Shown: positions 12,241 through 24,136 of the stretch, in pieces | Position numbering within the stretch: position 1 is the stretch's first letter | Layout of the letters: each line of letters starts with the position of its first letter | NCBI GenBank assembly: GCA_003254905.1 | Contig: QANU01055854.1 | Location: forward strand, 62,001-126,000 | From: Nissolia schottii | Lineage: Eukaryota > Streptophyta > Magnoliopsida > Fabales > Fabaceae | DNA: 64,000 bases | Direction: 5' to 3' | The notes under the pieces: generated by a model | Databases searched by the model: none | What the model was told of the DNA's origin: nothing | The model's input: only the letters and a program-made list of their open reading frames with translations | Position numbers and translations under genes: made by a program

Positions 12241-12327
12241 GAGAAAAAACCTCTAATTTGTAGATATGTGATGACCCATAGAAGAGAGGAAGAAGAAAAG
12301 AAAAGAAAGAGGAAACAAACATATGTC

Positions 12328-12505
12328 TCCCTAAAAACAGTTACCCCAGGTGAGTATGTCTCCCTGTATTTGACTGTTTCCCCGAGGAAGATCTCTTGAG
12401 TTTCTCCAAGGAAACAGTTACCCCAGGTGGGTATGTTTCCCTATATTTGACTGTTTCTCCAAGGAAATAGTTACCCCAGATGGGGTATGTCTCCCTGTAT
12501 TTGGC
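12328..12505. repeat. Short tandem repeat, three units
   Basis: A unit containing AGTTACCCCAGGTGGGTATG, then TCTCCCTGTATTTGACTGTTT, occurs three times, near 12340, 12415 and 12468, with spacings of about 75 and 55 bp. The units sit just after the LINE remnant and before LTR-like sequence. Origin is unknown; it may be the untranslated part of an element. Confidence 0.65.
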
Positions 12506-12739
12506 TTTTATCTTTATTTTTTATCATGATTGCACTAACGTTAAGGCCACAAAGCCACAATATGAAATAATAAATGCATGATTCCCAATACTTTTCATGG
12601 TCAAGCATTAGAAAAAACCGTCGAAAAAGCGGTAAAGAAATAATTTCCCCGAACTGATCACTCGGATGTCGACAACAATCCGCGAAAAGAAAAATTACTT
12701 TAGCCCGACAACCCAAAACCTAAAGCAATAAAATAATCA

Positions 12740-13270
12740 CGTCATAAGCTTGGTACAAAAAAAAAAAATGAGAGGCACAAAATCATAAAACGCATAAGCT
12801 TCCAAGAAACAAATTCATGATGACACACGTATCTAACTCGGACCACAGAGCTTCCCTCCGCACTCCGAGCTGAGGGGCTCCTGTTATAGACTTGGCCATT
12901 AAGGCCCATCCGGGAACCTAAACCCAAAGGTCCGTAGATCAACCCAACCCGAGTTATCACCCTGCTAACGATCAGAGAGATTCTCTGCCGGCGATATCCT
13001 CCCTCTGGCGAGCAACGCCTCACAATCCTCAGAGGTCAACTCAACGGAAAGATTTTCAAGATAGCGGAATTCACGGCCACCACTCAGGTATTTAAACTTA
13101 ATTAGCACACTAGGTATGCCGAGAACCCATGTCCCCCTTTGATTCCCCTATTACTTCGAACCTTCACTGACTTGAGCATCGGAGTCCTTGCAGGTACTCG
13201 TCCCAACGCAAACCCGCAGAGGAGCTCCAGGATCCAGATTGTACCCCTTCGGTACAAAACACATTTAAAA
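12740..13270 (+). mobile_element. LTR retrotransposon fragment (Ty3-type LTR-like)
   Basis: The stretch near 13165-13200 (CTTGAGCATCGGAGTCCTTGCAGGTA split over about 25 bp) resembles a motif common near the 3' part of some plant Ty3/gypsy LTRs. A TATTTAAA box lies near 13090. No internal coding region, second LTR or target duplication was recognised. It is a broken fossil fragment and the family assignment is from memory of the motif only. Confidence 0.35.
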
Positions 13271-14829
13271 ACAAGACTCTTGATCGCAAAATTATAAACA
13301 TGAGCATAAACATGATAAACATAATACTTCATTTGTCAAGGAATATAATACTTTACCATTAAATATGGTAAAAAAAATATTACAACATTATTCTTCGTCA
13401 AATGAGCTAAATACAACACTATTGAGAAATAACCTCAAAGAAGTATAAGTTTATGGAAATCTCACGATGGTAAAAACCATGACTCTATCCCGATGGACAT
13501 CTAATGCTCATTGACTACCGTGACCCAAAAGTTGTGGCTAGCACATAAGGAATACTAACCTTTACAGAAGTCCTAGTTTAACATACATGCACCATGTCAA
13601 TAAATAACTTATCAAAAACCCTTTTTTATAATTAAATAAAAACACTTATTATTCAGCTCAAATTTATTATATATAAAGAGGATACTAAAAGTAACAAATT
13701 TTTTTGTCTCTCTTAACTCTATTGAATTGTGTGTGTGTGCACACTAACTCACTACATCCTAATAACTACTAACTCACTAATAACTTTTTGTTTTTTTATT
13801 AAATTAATTTTTAATCATATTAAATTTTGTGAAATGAAAAAGGGGCTTGGAAGGATCGTAAGTGCCTATCAAATCACTAGTAATAATAAAGAGATCATAA
13901 ACATCGAATAACAAAACTCGTAGCATCACACATAAATTAACTTCTAAGTCAAGTCAACTATCCATTTCCCCTCGGGTTGTAGTGTACAGATATTGGCATT
14001 ATTAAAATTTATGCCATAGTAAATAAGAAGTTTACTAACCTAAATACCTTTATCGTTTGACATGATCAGTTAAGTCATCCTAGTTCAGTTATGATGCAAA
14101 CTTTTTTTTTATATAGAGAAATCACATAGAAATTCATTGAAGATCGAGAAGATTCTTCAATTTAATGAATTCTCATGTGTTACTTGTTCTCAAAAAATTA
14201 ATTACAAGACAATCACCAATTGGAATTGTGAGGAATCATTTATAATTTTGTAATGTATTGAGGATGAACTGTGTAAGCCTATTCACTCATCATGTGGGTT
14301 ATTTATAAATTACATATGATTTTAATAGATGCATCAAATAAATGATGACATATATGTTTATATTAACTCGTAACCTAAAGTTTACGAGATTGCTTTCTCA
14401 AATAATTAAATTGTTGTGCAAGCAGCGGCCGCAGGCAACAAGCGAGGTCGACTGTAGGTGGTGGCGGTCGGCTATGGGCAACCTGACAATGGTGGGCAGT
14501 TGGCTAAGAGTGATATGGTGATCAAAGAAATAAAGTGAAAATGGAAGGCCAATTTAGAATTATAAAAAATATAATAATAATACTATACAATCTAATGTGG
14601 TATTTTAAGGCTTATAACTTAATCTAATGATTATAGGATAAAAGTGAATAAGGTCATATAATCCTATATATTTATTATTTAGTGTTCTGCTCAGTACATG
14701 ATAAACTTTAATTTCATAAATATTAAATAATACTATCTAAATCTTATATGCCTAACAAACGGGACATGCACGGGATATCCAAATTTTTATAAGTTTACTC
14801 CCATTTTATTTCGCTAGCCTTATCAAAAC
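13271..14829. other. AT-rich intergenic DNA
   Basis: No exon, RNA gene or complete repeat recognised. A short GC-rich patch with a GCGGCCGC site lies near 14424-14480 and is unlike its surroundings. Confidence 0.5.
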
Positions 14830-14964
14830 CCAGCCCCCAACGAGACAAAGCAGCGGCTAAACCCACATCAGCAATCCGCCTGCGCCGTTCGTGAGTCATC
14901 CTAAGCCAACGTCACGTTCACACACCGTCCACCGTCTGTTGCAGCGGCGCCGCCGTAGCTGGAG
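14830..14964 (+). other. Probable 5' untranslated exon of the FSD3-type gene
   Basis: A relatively GC-rich stretch ends with GGAG followed by GTAACC at 14965, a good donor. A matching acceptor (TTGGCAG) precedes 17120, ten bases upstream of the ATG. This would give a 2.15-kb intron in the 5' leader. The exon start is only approximate and is inferred from base composition. Confidence 0.45.
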
Positions 14965-15471
14965 GTAACCGCCATATCTTTTCCTTTGTTTCTTCTCGCT
15001 TTAGGACGATTCAACGTCTGTCAAATGCATCTATATGGTTATTGGTTTATACTTCTAATTTCTTTTTTATTTTATAAATTTATTTGTGTTATCGTGCTTC
15101 TTAGTATACGTGCCCGTTGTTGAGCTTGTTCAAATTTTTGGTGTTTCATGTAACAATTCATGTTCTGTTTGTCCTTACTCCTCAGAAATGTTGCAAATTT
15201 TTTCCTTTGGTTTTGACATGAGTTTGCGAAAGTAGTCCTGACGTGAATTCAAGAGGAATACCTATGTGTTGATTCAAACCAAATCATAGCAATAACACAA
15301 ACACCAGCAAAATATCAATCGAAGTCTCAAAGACCATTGAAAAGGCTTAATAATAAACCAGAGACTTTTATTTGACTTGGCAGTCAATGTGCGCTGATAG
15401 AGGAATAGCTTAGCTTAGCAGTTAGAATTAAGTTAAGCACATTTAACACATGTCAAATGACTTGTCAAGTT

Positions 15472-15710
15472 TGTTAGATTGTAGTTAAATTCAGTTAGAT
15501 CTACAGCTGGATTCAGTTAGTCTTGAGAAGCTGAAGCACGTGCCACACAAGCTTCAGCTCTCACTTCTCATTGTAAGCTATGCCATTCATTCAATGGGTT
15601 TAGAAAGGTTTCACAATTTCTCTCTAGATTTTCTCTCTGTTTAGCGTAGTCTTCAATACTCAGAAGTAGCTCCAGCCTCCAGTTCAACCATTGTTGAACT
15701 TCAACATGCT
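15472..15710 (+). mobile_element. Possible LTR fragment (Copia-like) in the leader intron
   Basis: The sequence starts TGTTAGATT and runs through a CATTCAATGGG and CTCTCTAGATTTTCTCTC region reminiscent of Copia LTR leaders. No second LTR or target duplication was found, so this is a weak call on a broken fossil. Confidence 0.3.
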
Positions 15711-17129
15711 CATTTGTGCGAGTGGAACCCTTGACGCAGCAAAAAGGGGTATCTTTTTGGCAGAAGTATGGGAAGATGTGGTAAAATTTGGTATAAAAAT
15801 GGTCTGCAGATTGAGATTTGGTATAGAAAACCAACTGGTGCTTCTACCATGGATTTTGCCTGTGTTCCCCATTGAGAGAGATGATTAGGTGAGAGATGAG
15901 GAAGATGTAGACTAATTTTGTAATTAAAATTTACATCCGCTAACATTTGTGGTTGGAATAAATAATTAAGACATAAGGATAAAATTGTTATTTGATATAG
16001 TTATCTTTTTCTTTCCTTTCACTTTTCTACTTAACCAAACAAGGGAAAATAACTTTTCTTCTATTTTTGTTCCTATCATTTTCCTTTCATCCAACCATAC
16101 CTATGGAAAACAAAAATCCACTCATTTTTTCCTTTCTCTTTGTTTCCTCTCATTTCATTCCTTCCCCAACATGATCGAGCTTGTGTTCTAGACATTTATC
16201 CATTTTCTCAATGTTCAAAGAAGACATTTGCACCTTTTTGCACGTAACAAGGCCAGTCCACCTTAATCCAAACCGTGACACTTGTCACCATTGCTCACCT
16301 TACCATAAACTCCCTTAATGCTTTAACTATGTGATTTTTAGCAGCTGGAAACTCTCCTTTACACTGCTAAACCTTCTGAGTTTCCCATAAGGGTTTAGGA
16401 TTTTCAGTGACTTAAGTATTTTTTTTTTTGTGTCTTGTTTTATGTTTGTTTCATTTTCCTCATCTACCTATAACTTTTAGAGTTTTGACATTTTATTGGT
16501 TTTGCAAGTGGTCTCTGTCTTTACGTATTTCGGTATTATTATTATTATGGGACAAATTCATAGGAAGATGAGTGTTTAGCATTTAACAAAGTTGGCAGGC
16601 ATCTGTGTCTTTGCACTCTTCTTTTTTGACTTACTGGATTATGGTTCTGCAATTTTTGTTGGGTGTAACTTTGTAGGCATTGGTTTTTGGTTGCATGTCA
16701 AGTTCTTGAGTATCACAAATGTTTATTTAAATGCTTAAATGAATACAATCTTGGACTCAATATTTTGTTTTGATTTTTGAATATATTTATTGTGCTCTGC
16801 AACTGTGTCATGAAGCTGTGTTTTATTTTATTATATTTTAATAATACATTATCTTACCTTATTCATTTGTTTGATTTTGGTTGATCAATAACCTCTAGAT
16901 ACATAATCTTGTGTTAATAATTGAATTTGCTTGTTTATATGTTGTTGTTCCATGTGGGAATGGAATGTCTTTGAGTTTAAGATGGATGAGGGATAATCAA
17001 TTGAACAGAGCAAGTGTTGGGTCATCATTTAATTAAATCTACAATTTGAGGTGGTTGTTTTCTATAACGTTGTCAACCAATAAATAATGAATTTATATGT
17101 TCATGTAAATTCTTGGCAGGAAAGTAGCA

Positions 17130-20100
17130 ATGGCTTCTTGTTACTTCAATCCTATCCCTACTAGCTGTCATCCCATTTCTGCAGACTTATCTAGAAAGTT
17201 CAAGGTTCCAAAGTTGCACAAGGTGAACTTCTTGGGCTAATAATTTTGTCTTGCTGATTAATTGCCTTTTTAAATCATTTTAATTTCTTCAACTTCACAC
17301 GCATTGCACTTAAATTATCTGCATGTAGTTTTCACTTTTCAGATGTCATGTTTCTTTTTTGACTACTTTTCATGAATGACGTTACACTACACTATACATA
17401 TTTAATTTTGTTGAAGAAATAATGATATATTACTACATTCTTGATTTCGGTTTGAAAATGCTTGAACTTTTATTTTTATTCCATTAAAATGGAAGCTAAC
17501 TGTCACAAGTCTCACGACCCCTGATCCTCATACAGCCACTAATCCTGATAATATTAGTAAGGGTGGTCCACAAGGTGTGGAACTAGGGATTAGTGAGGAA
17601 CAAGGTTGTCAAACGCAAGAGTTTAAGTAAACTCGTGGAGCCTTGGTAAACTCGAATCGTAAACGAGTTTACAATACATAAAAAAAATTTGTTATAAGCA
17701 ATATAATTATGAACTAAACATGATTAAATATTGTATTTATAATTGAAATTGAATAATATTAACTTTAAATTAAATTAATGAAAGAAATATCATAAAATAT
17801 ACCTTAATGCATGACACTTAGTTGTTATGTCATACTTTATTCTGTATGTGTATTATTTTATAGTTCGATAAAGCATAGCTCAATTATGATAAATATATGA
17901 AATTAGCTTAATAAACTCAATAGATATTGCCTAACATAAACAAAGTTAGGTAAGTAGCTAACAAAGTTACAAAATTTGTACATTTTGAGGTAAACTTGTA
18001 AACTAGTAGGTAGATTTTAACTTGTAAACTCGCTAGTAGAATTGAGAGTTTACTAATAAGCATCATGTTGGAAGTTGTGTGGCTCTATAGTTTTGCTTGC
18101 TTGTTGACTAAGCTTATTTTGTCAGTACTCTATATTTTCTTGTATGTAATATGTTTATGACAACAAGGATTAGCTACTGGGAACATACATAAGAAATATT
18201 ATAAATTAACATTGAAGGTTCACTTACATATATACTTGGGCAAGCTAATGGATTTCAACAATTACTGTAGACTGCTTTTTTATTAATGAAATTGATTTTA
18301 TGCCATTCCTCATTGTTTACTGAGAATTTCTTCTCTATGGCAATTTCCTTACTGATTTGTGCAGATACATTCCCCCTCAATTGCTTTTCAGCAGAAAAAA
18401 AGGTTTCATGGCTCCTCAAGATCTTCAAAAGTTACTGCATTTTATGGCTTGAAGACCCCTCCTTATGAACTTGTTAGTGAATCACTGAGTTACCTGATTT
18501 TTTTTCATTTTTTTTTTTTTGATAAAACAATAAGTTACCTCAATTCATGTTTGTGTAAGAAGATAATTAGGATTTTGGCACATATTATAAACTGATAATG
18601 AAAATCCCTGAACCCTTTGGTGCTCAACATTATCCACAACACCACTAGTAGGACCCTTGGATCATAGTTCTAAAACTTTTCATGTTTTTCAATTCAAATT
18701 ACAAATTTGAATCTTGAACTTTTATATCTTCCAATAATGTTCCATATTTGATGATATATGTAATCTGTTTATATCACCTTTTTGTGCTGCCTTAATGTTC
18801 TTGTAGGATGCATTAGAGCCATATATGAGTAAGAGAACAATTGACCTGCACTGGGGTGAACATCATCGGAATTTTATAGACAGTTTGAACAAACAGCTGG
18901 AGAAGGATGACATACTATATGGTTACACCTTGGATGAACTAGTGAAAGTGACGTACAACAATGGCAATCCCTTACCCGAATTCAACAATGCAGCTGAGGT
19001 ACTAATTAAATTGGTGAAATTTACTCGAAAACTAGTTGCCTCGTCTTTATCCAAAAAAATGAAATTTACTCAGGGTAAGGAGCTTCAAACTATTTAAGTT
19101 TATATCTATAAAGTGTAGCTATAATAATTTATTATATGTATCAAATGGGAGAATAATAGTCATCGTGTTATGGAAATTAAGGTATTCATTAGCACTTTCA
19201 AACACTTTATTTGCAACTTAAAAGGTCAAAAGCGAACTGTATTCTTCTTAAATGCTAGGATAATGTTGTATGTGGCTGCAGGGACGAACTTAAGATTGGA
19301 GACAATACGATGCTTTAGAATGTTCACATGATACTGCTGTAGGATAGGAACTAGACAGTGGACAATTATGGTTGAAAAAAAAGAACCAGGACATTGATGT
19401 TTTTTGAGGTGGCATTGGTCCATGATTTGCGTTGATTCTTAAATTCCAGCCTGGTGAAAAATATATTTTCCTGTATTTTCTGAGAACATGAATTGTGATT
19501 TTGTAACGCATTTCTCTCCCTTCATTTATCTATCTAGGTATTTATCTCTATCTCTCTTGCAATTTTTACTTATAATCTTAAAATTTATGGATCAAAAAAT
19601 TGTCTGAAAGAGTAATAATACTAGCTTCTGTTTGTGGTGATGGTATTGGTGATATAATTGGTAAACACACTAATGGGTGTTTGGCCTCTCCACCAGTCAA
19701 GATCTTAAAAGCTGTGCCTGCCACTCTTCTAGAGCTCATAAAAGTATTAAATATACAGTAAATTAGAAATTGAAAATAAATTAGGTTCATTTTTGGTTTT
19801 AGTTATCATTATCTATTTTTACTTCCAAAAATTATTCCCATTTTCAGTTTTTTCAAAATTTCTGCAAATATTAGGTCCATTTCCTAAAATTGAAAACAAA
19901 AATGGCTGACGAAACATATTTATCTAACATATACTATTTTTTTGTAGAAACAGAATATGCGAACTAAACACACTCATAATAATCTTTCTTCTTGTTGCTC
20001 TTGCTCCGTTTTCTTCTGATAGCATGAAATCAGAGGTTGCTGTTCCATGTAGCTAATCTTGTCTGTTCATATGATTGATTATTATAAAATTATTATTGTA

Positions 20101-22891
20101 GCTGCTAAGTGCTTTTCTATTCAAATACTCTGCTTCGTAAATTGATGCCACATAACTAATTGTGTACCCTTAACACAGGTTTGGAATAATGACTTCTTTT
20201 GGGAGTGCATGCAACCAGGTGGAGGTGATATGCCCAAACTAGGTCTTCTTCAACAGATTGAAAAGGATTTTGGTTCATTCACGAATTTTAGAGAGAAGTT
20301 TATAGATGCTGCCCTCACATTATTTGGCTCAGGCTGGGTCTGGCTAGTTTGTAAGTCTATTCCTTGTTGATTCTTGCTCCTCCTCCTGAATGTTTTATTT
20401 CAAATTCTTAAATGTTCTTAATATGCCACAAAATCATTGGAGTTCCCTTATAATAAATATGTGCCTAAAGTAAATATCAAATGTAAAAATAAGATCAAAT
20501 TTGTTTTTTCTGGTGTGGCTCTTAAGTTCTTATTGCTTTAACGTGATTAAGAATATTTAATTTTATTATGCCTGAGGCAAACCAGCCTTTCTTCATTCCA
20601 TGTTTTAATTCCAGAATGATTCCCTTGTAAGACCTGTTTGGTAGAACTATGCTCATGTATATGATCTTGTAAACACCTTAAATTTGCTATTGGGCCGAAC
20701 TAGCAATACAAACATTAAACCAGGGAAACTTGGGCCAAATTAAGGGTCAATAGATGCCAAAATGCATAGTGGCAGCCCATTTAGTATGAGAATTCATTGT
20801 TTACCTAGGGGTTGTCCTTAACTAAGATAGGCCATGAAAGGCAATCCAAATTTGAGCTTGTAAAAGCATTAATGGTTGCTGAGGAAGGCTAAAGCCTAGG
20901 CCAGTATGGTGAAAGATGTATAACCCATTGCCATTTGATCAGAATAAGCCAGAATGAGCATCAAGGGACGAGAATCCTAGCTGAGAAACACTAAGATCAA
21001 TTTTATAGGCCTTAAGTGTAACAATGGCTAGGCTAAACCTGCCAATCCGTGGCCGAAGCAGCAGTTAACTAAGCCCATTAACTTTAGCTGATGGTAATGG
21101 TTGTACAAGCATGAAGGAAAGACAATTTCGACTTAGTCACCATAGCTTAGTTTAGACAACTTGCTGAGAACTTTGGTATGTGTTTCAAGTAGTAATTTCT
21201 AATTGACCAAGCCCAATAAGGCAGAGGCAAGGAAGTTCCACATGTTTTCTCTGGGTGACCAACAATATATTAAAATCAATTTATTAAGAGTTATGATTGG
21301 CTGCCAAGTTTATTTTCAATGATTTCATGGGTTGCCTGGCCAAGCCCCAGGATTATTAAACCCAAGGTCATGTAGATGCATGTTCAAAGTCACCAACAAT
21401 GTATAAGGGGGACACATAATTAATAAAAGAATAATGCTTGGGAGACCTAACTCATCAACTTATTTATCAACCTATCCACTTTTATGAATGACACTTGTCA
21501 TTTTTCTTCCTATTCTATCCCTAAAAATGCCAAGTATCATTTATAGAAGTGGGTAGGAGAATAAATAGGTTGATGAGTTAGTTCTCCCAAACATTTTTTT
21601 TGAAGAAAGCAGTACAAGAAGGTAGACGAAAAACAGTTACTAGGTGATTATCATGGCCAACCCTGCCTTGAATCAGGAAGCAAAACAAGGTGGACGAGAG
21701 GCACCAACGGTTACCACGCACAAGGCCTTGCCTTCATCCACCAAGAGAAGTAGTTACAAGCTTCAAGGATGGCTTTCCTCTATAAATAGAAGAAGAGGAC
21801 CACAATTCAAAGGATCCGCAACTCAACATACAACACTTACCATTTTTCGCTTTGCCTTTACATTTTGTGCACCTTCATCTTCAAGCCCTTTATGTTTTCA
21901 GCCATTAACTTTCATGCATTTAAGTTCATGCACTTTTACATTTTCTTGCCTTTAAGTTCTTGCCATTTTACCTTTCACAACCCATTTCTTGACATGGCAT
22001 CCAAAGGATCTTATTGTAACTTTACCCTTGTAATGCAACTTTTGATATCATTGGGATTCTTGACGAATGTACTCTACATTTTGTAAGTTCTTTAGTTTCT
22101 TAGCTTGACTTCGAGCCAGTTGCTTATAATTAAGCAGGTTGGGAATTTGCCTCGTACTTAGCCGATTCTGTCATCACTTTGATTCTTGGGATCTAAGGCC
22201 ACTTGCAAGGCCAGCCTATTCCAGAATTGGCACGCCCGCATTATCATTTTAAATCTTCATCAATCGACTTTTTTCTACTCACGTTGATATAGTTCTACCA
22301 GATATTTTGGTTTAATATAGCCGAAATTGCTAATGTTCATGTCTGATTATTTTAGTGAAAAGAGAAGGGAGACGCCTGGCCATAGTGAAAACTTCAAATG
22401 CCATTTGCCCGATTGTGTGGGATGACATAGTAAGTTAATTTCCACATTCGTTCATAAAGTTTGTCTTATTTATTATGTCAACAGAATTGATAATATTTTC
22501 TCGTGCAGCCGATTATCAATTTGGATTTGTGGGAGGTATGATATCTCTCTCTTTCTCCCAACTACAACCCAAACAAAACTGGTGGACGCACATTCAAATT
22601 ACATTGCATGAATGTTTATATTATCGTCACTAACCGACAATCACTTTCTTTCCTTCTCTGCAGCATGCATACTATCTGGATTATAAGGTATGTAAATCAT
22701 CACATATTGTCACCTATTGTCCATGAAGATATTAACTTGACAGTTCTTGTTTGAATTTCGGACAGAATGACAGGGCAAAGTATGTGAACGTATTTTTAAA
22801 CCACCTTGTGTCATGGAATGCTGCATCGAGGCATTTAACGAGAGCAGAGGCTTTCGTGAACTTAGGAGAGCCTAAAATTCCTGTTGCATGA
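17130..22891 (+). CDS. FSD3: Chloroplast Fe-superoxide dismutase, FSD3/PAP4 type, with altered active site
   Basis: Eight coding exons (17130-17222, 18365-18472, 18807-18998, 20179-20350, 22356-22429, 22509-22535, 22664-22687, 22766-22891) give 271 residues with no break. Residues 1 to about 60 look like a plastid transit peptide; [20 protein letters not shown] begins the SOD fold, and the tail [10 protein letters not shown] matches Arabidopsis FSD3. The family dismutates superoxide in plastid nucleoids and, as PAP4, belongs to the plastid-encoded RNA polymerase complex. Iron ligands equivalent to E. coli SodB His26 (His82), Asp156 (Asp219) and His160 (His223) are present. The fourth, His73, is Asn135 in VWNNDFFW. 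Gln69 is Glu131, Tyr34 is Phe90 and Lys29 is Glu85. Splice sites are canonical. Either a structural, non-catalytic paralog or a decaying duplicate; the gene identity is secure, activity is doubtful. Confidence 0.9.
17600..18060. repeat. Decayed DNA-transposon-like repeat in the FSD3 intron after exon 17130-17222
   Basis: Motifs GTTTAAGTAAACTCG and GTAAACGAGTTTAC at the left and TTGTAAACTCG and GAGAGTTTACT at the right give an inverted, AT-rich arrangement. A TTGTCAAACGC start near 17606 is like hAT-type MITE ends, but the right end is not matched. Weakly supported. Confidence 0.35.
19999..20178. other. Intron sequence upstream of the altered SOD exon
   Basis: The acceptor CCTTAACACAG at 20178 directly precedes the exon that carries VWNNDFFW. 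The splice site is normal and the following frame is open, so the Asn at residue 135 is not an artefact of exon choice. Confidence 0.6.
20669..22230 (+). mobile_element. LTR-like sequence in the large FSD3 intron
   Basis: The 2.0-kb intron 20351-22355 contains a block that could begin with TGTAAACACC near 20669. A TATAAATAG box lies at about 21780, followed by pyrimidine-rich sequence as in an LTR promoter. I found no matching target duplication, no second LTR and no coding part, so it may be a solo LTR or a fragment. A MITE is nested in it. Confidence 0.35.
21438..21590. mobile_element. MITE with ~55-bp inverted arms
   Basis: The left arm begins TTGGGAGACCTAACTCATCA and the right arm reversed begins TTGGGAGAACTAACTCATCA. 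The arms stay paired through TATTTAT...CTATAAATGA-type sequence to a short AT-rich loop. The same family is scattered at 3143-3510. Target duplication not certain. Confidence 0.75.
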
Positions 22892-23997
22892 AAAATTTAA
22901 ATGCTTAACAATTTTGCAGCAGGTAATTGGCATATGCCAACTTAGGTGGAGACATGAAGGGATTCACAGGGTTTTAATCATATGGCGAAAACGGAAAGAG
23001 TAGGTTTCGATCATATATTCAGTACAACATCAGTGCGCCCCATGTGCTTAATTTTTATTTTTTTTTCTTTTTTTTTCCCCCTTTTTCGGGTTGTCTGTTT
23101 TTGCTATAATAGTCTAGGACTGACGACAACTGGACATATGGAGGCATCTAACGAAGGTAGAGCAGGGCGAAAGGAGTTTAATGCATAACCAGAGAGAAAA
23201 CAACACGTTCATTGACTTATTGGAGTATTTTTGTATTCAATTATGAATGTAATTTGTGGTTAGTAGTCATTTAATTTTAAAGATGATTAGCAATTCGCCG
23301 TCCTTGTATCATGCACGCAATTATGGATGTAAGTTGTGGTTAGTACTTATTAAATTTAAAAGATGTTCAGCAATTCGTGGTGTACATTTGAATTTCGGCT
23401 AAACGTTTGAAATTTTAGTTACCAAGTGAGGAGGGCATTTGGTGACAGTATCCAATATATTGCTCCTTCCATTTGATTTGATCTCTACATGTATAGCGAT
23501 TTGGTTAGATTGAGCAGATAATGTATAAGGGACGATTGCAAGTCAAGGTGGAAAGAGTACTATGTCTTCACAAACTGCCCTTGAGCAATTCATAGTAATT
23601 TACACGTGGACGGCCACCACCTTCACAAGCATGCATCACTACCAATTACCCACCTCTCAACGGATCTTGTCCTGCAGAACTCAAGTAAATAAATTTAAAG
23701 GTGCGTGGCGCGGAATGTGATTAAAGAATAAACGAAAAACCTGTTACAGGCAACAATGTTTCAATACCTACCATTTTCCTCTTTATCTACTATCCTTGGT
23801 AACTCATCTACGTGCTCATTAATAGTGATCCTTAAATAAAATTTATTGGGTCCTTATTAATAATTTTAATAAAATTTAATCCTTTTTTCTTACCATGTTA
23901 ATCATCTTTAGTATTAAATTTCTCTAAATAAAGAAATTCTTACTTGCTCTTGAAATATATCTGTTCAAGAGTAATTCGAATAAAAAATGAAGTTAAA
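22892..23997. other. FSD3 3' flank and intergenic DNA
   Basis: The first few hundred bases presumably include the FSD3 3' untranslated region. A 40-50 bp imperfect repeat (ATTATGGATGTAAGTTGTGGTTAGTA type) occurs at about 23240 and 23320. No further gene recognised. Confidence 0.5.
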
Positions 23998-24136
23998 GGA
24001 ATCAATAGAAAAGGCAAATCCCTTATGATATACCAGATTCGACTCAGTTATTGATAGAATGAATAGATCTGTCATTTCTTGAAATCTCTCTTCTGATTCA
24101 AAATCAAGGTATAATGTGTATCCTCCCTGTTCGTTG
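23998..24136 (-). pseudogene. ycf2: Nuclear copy of a plastid ycf2 fragment (NUPT)
   Basis: The minus strand translates in one frame to [18 protein letters not shown] followed by [20 protein letters not shown] and FSIDS. This matches, from memory, the segment of the plastid Ycf2 protein reading [41 protein letters not shown]. The match stops at both ends, leaving about 139 bp, and the flanks are unrelated. A handful of substitutions show an older transfer. It has no function as a gene. Confidence 0.8.
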
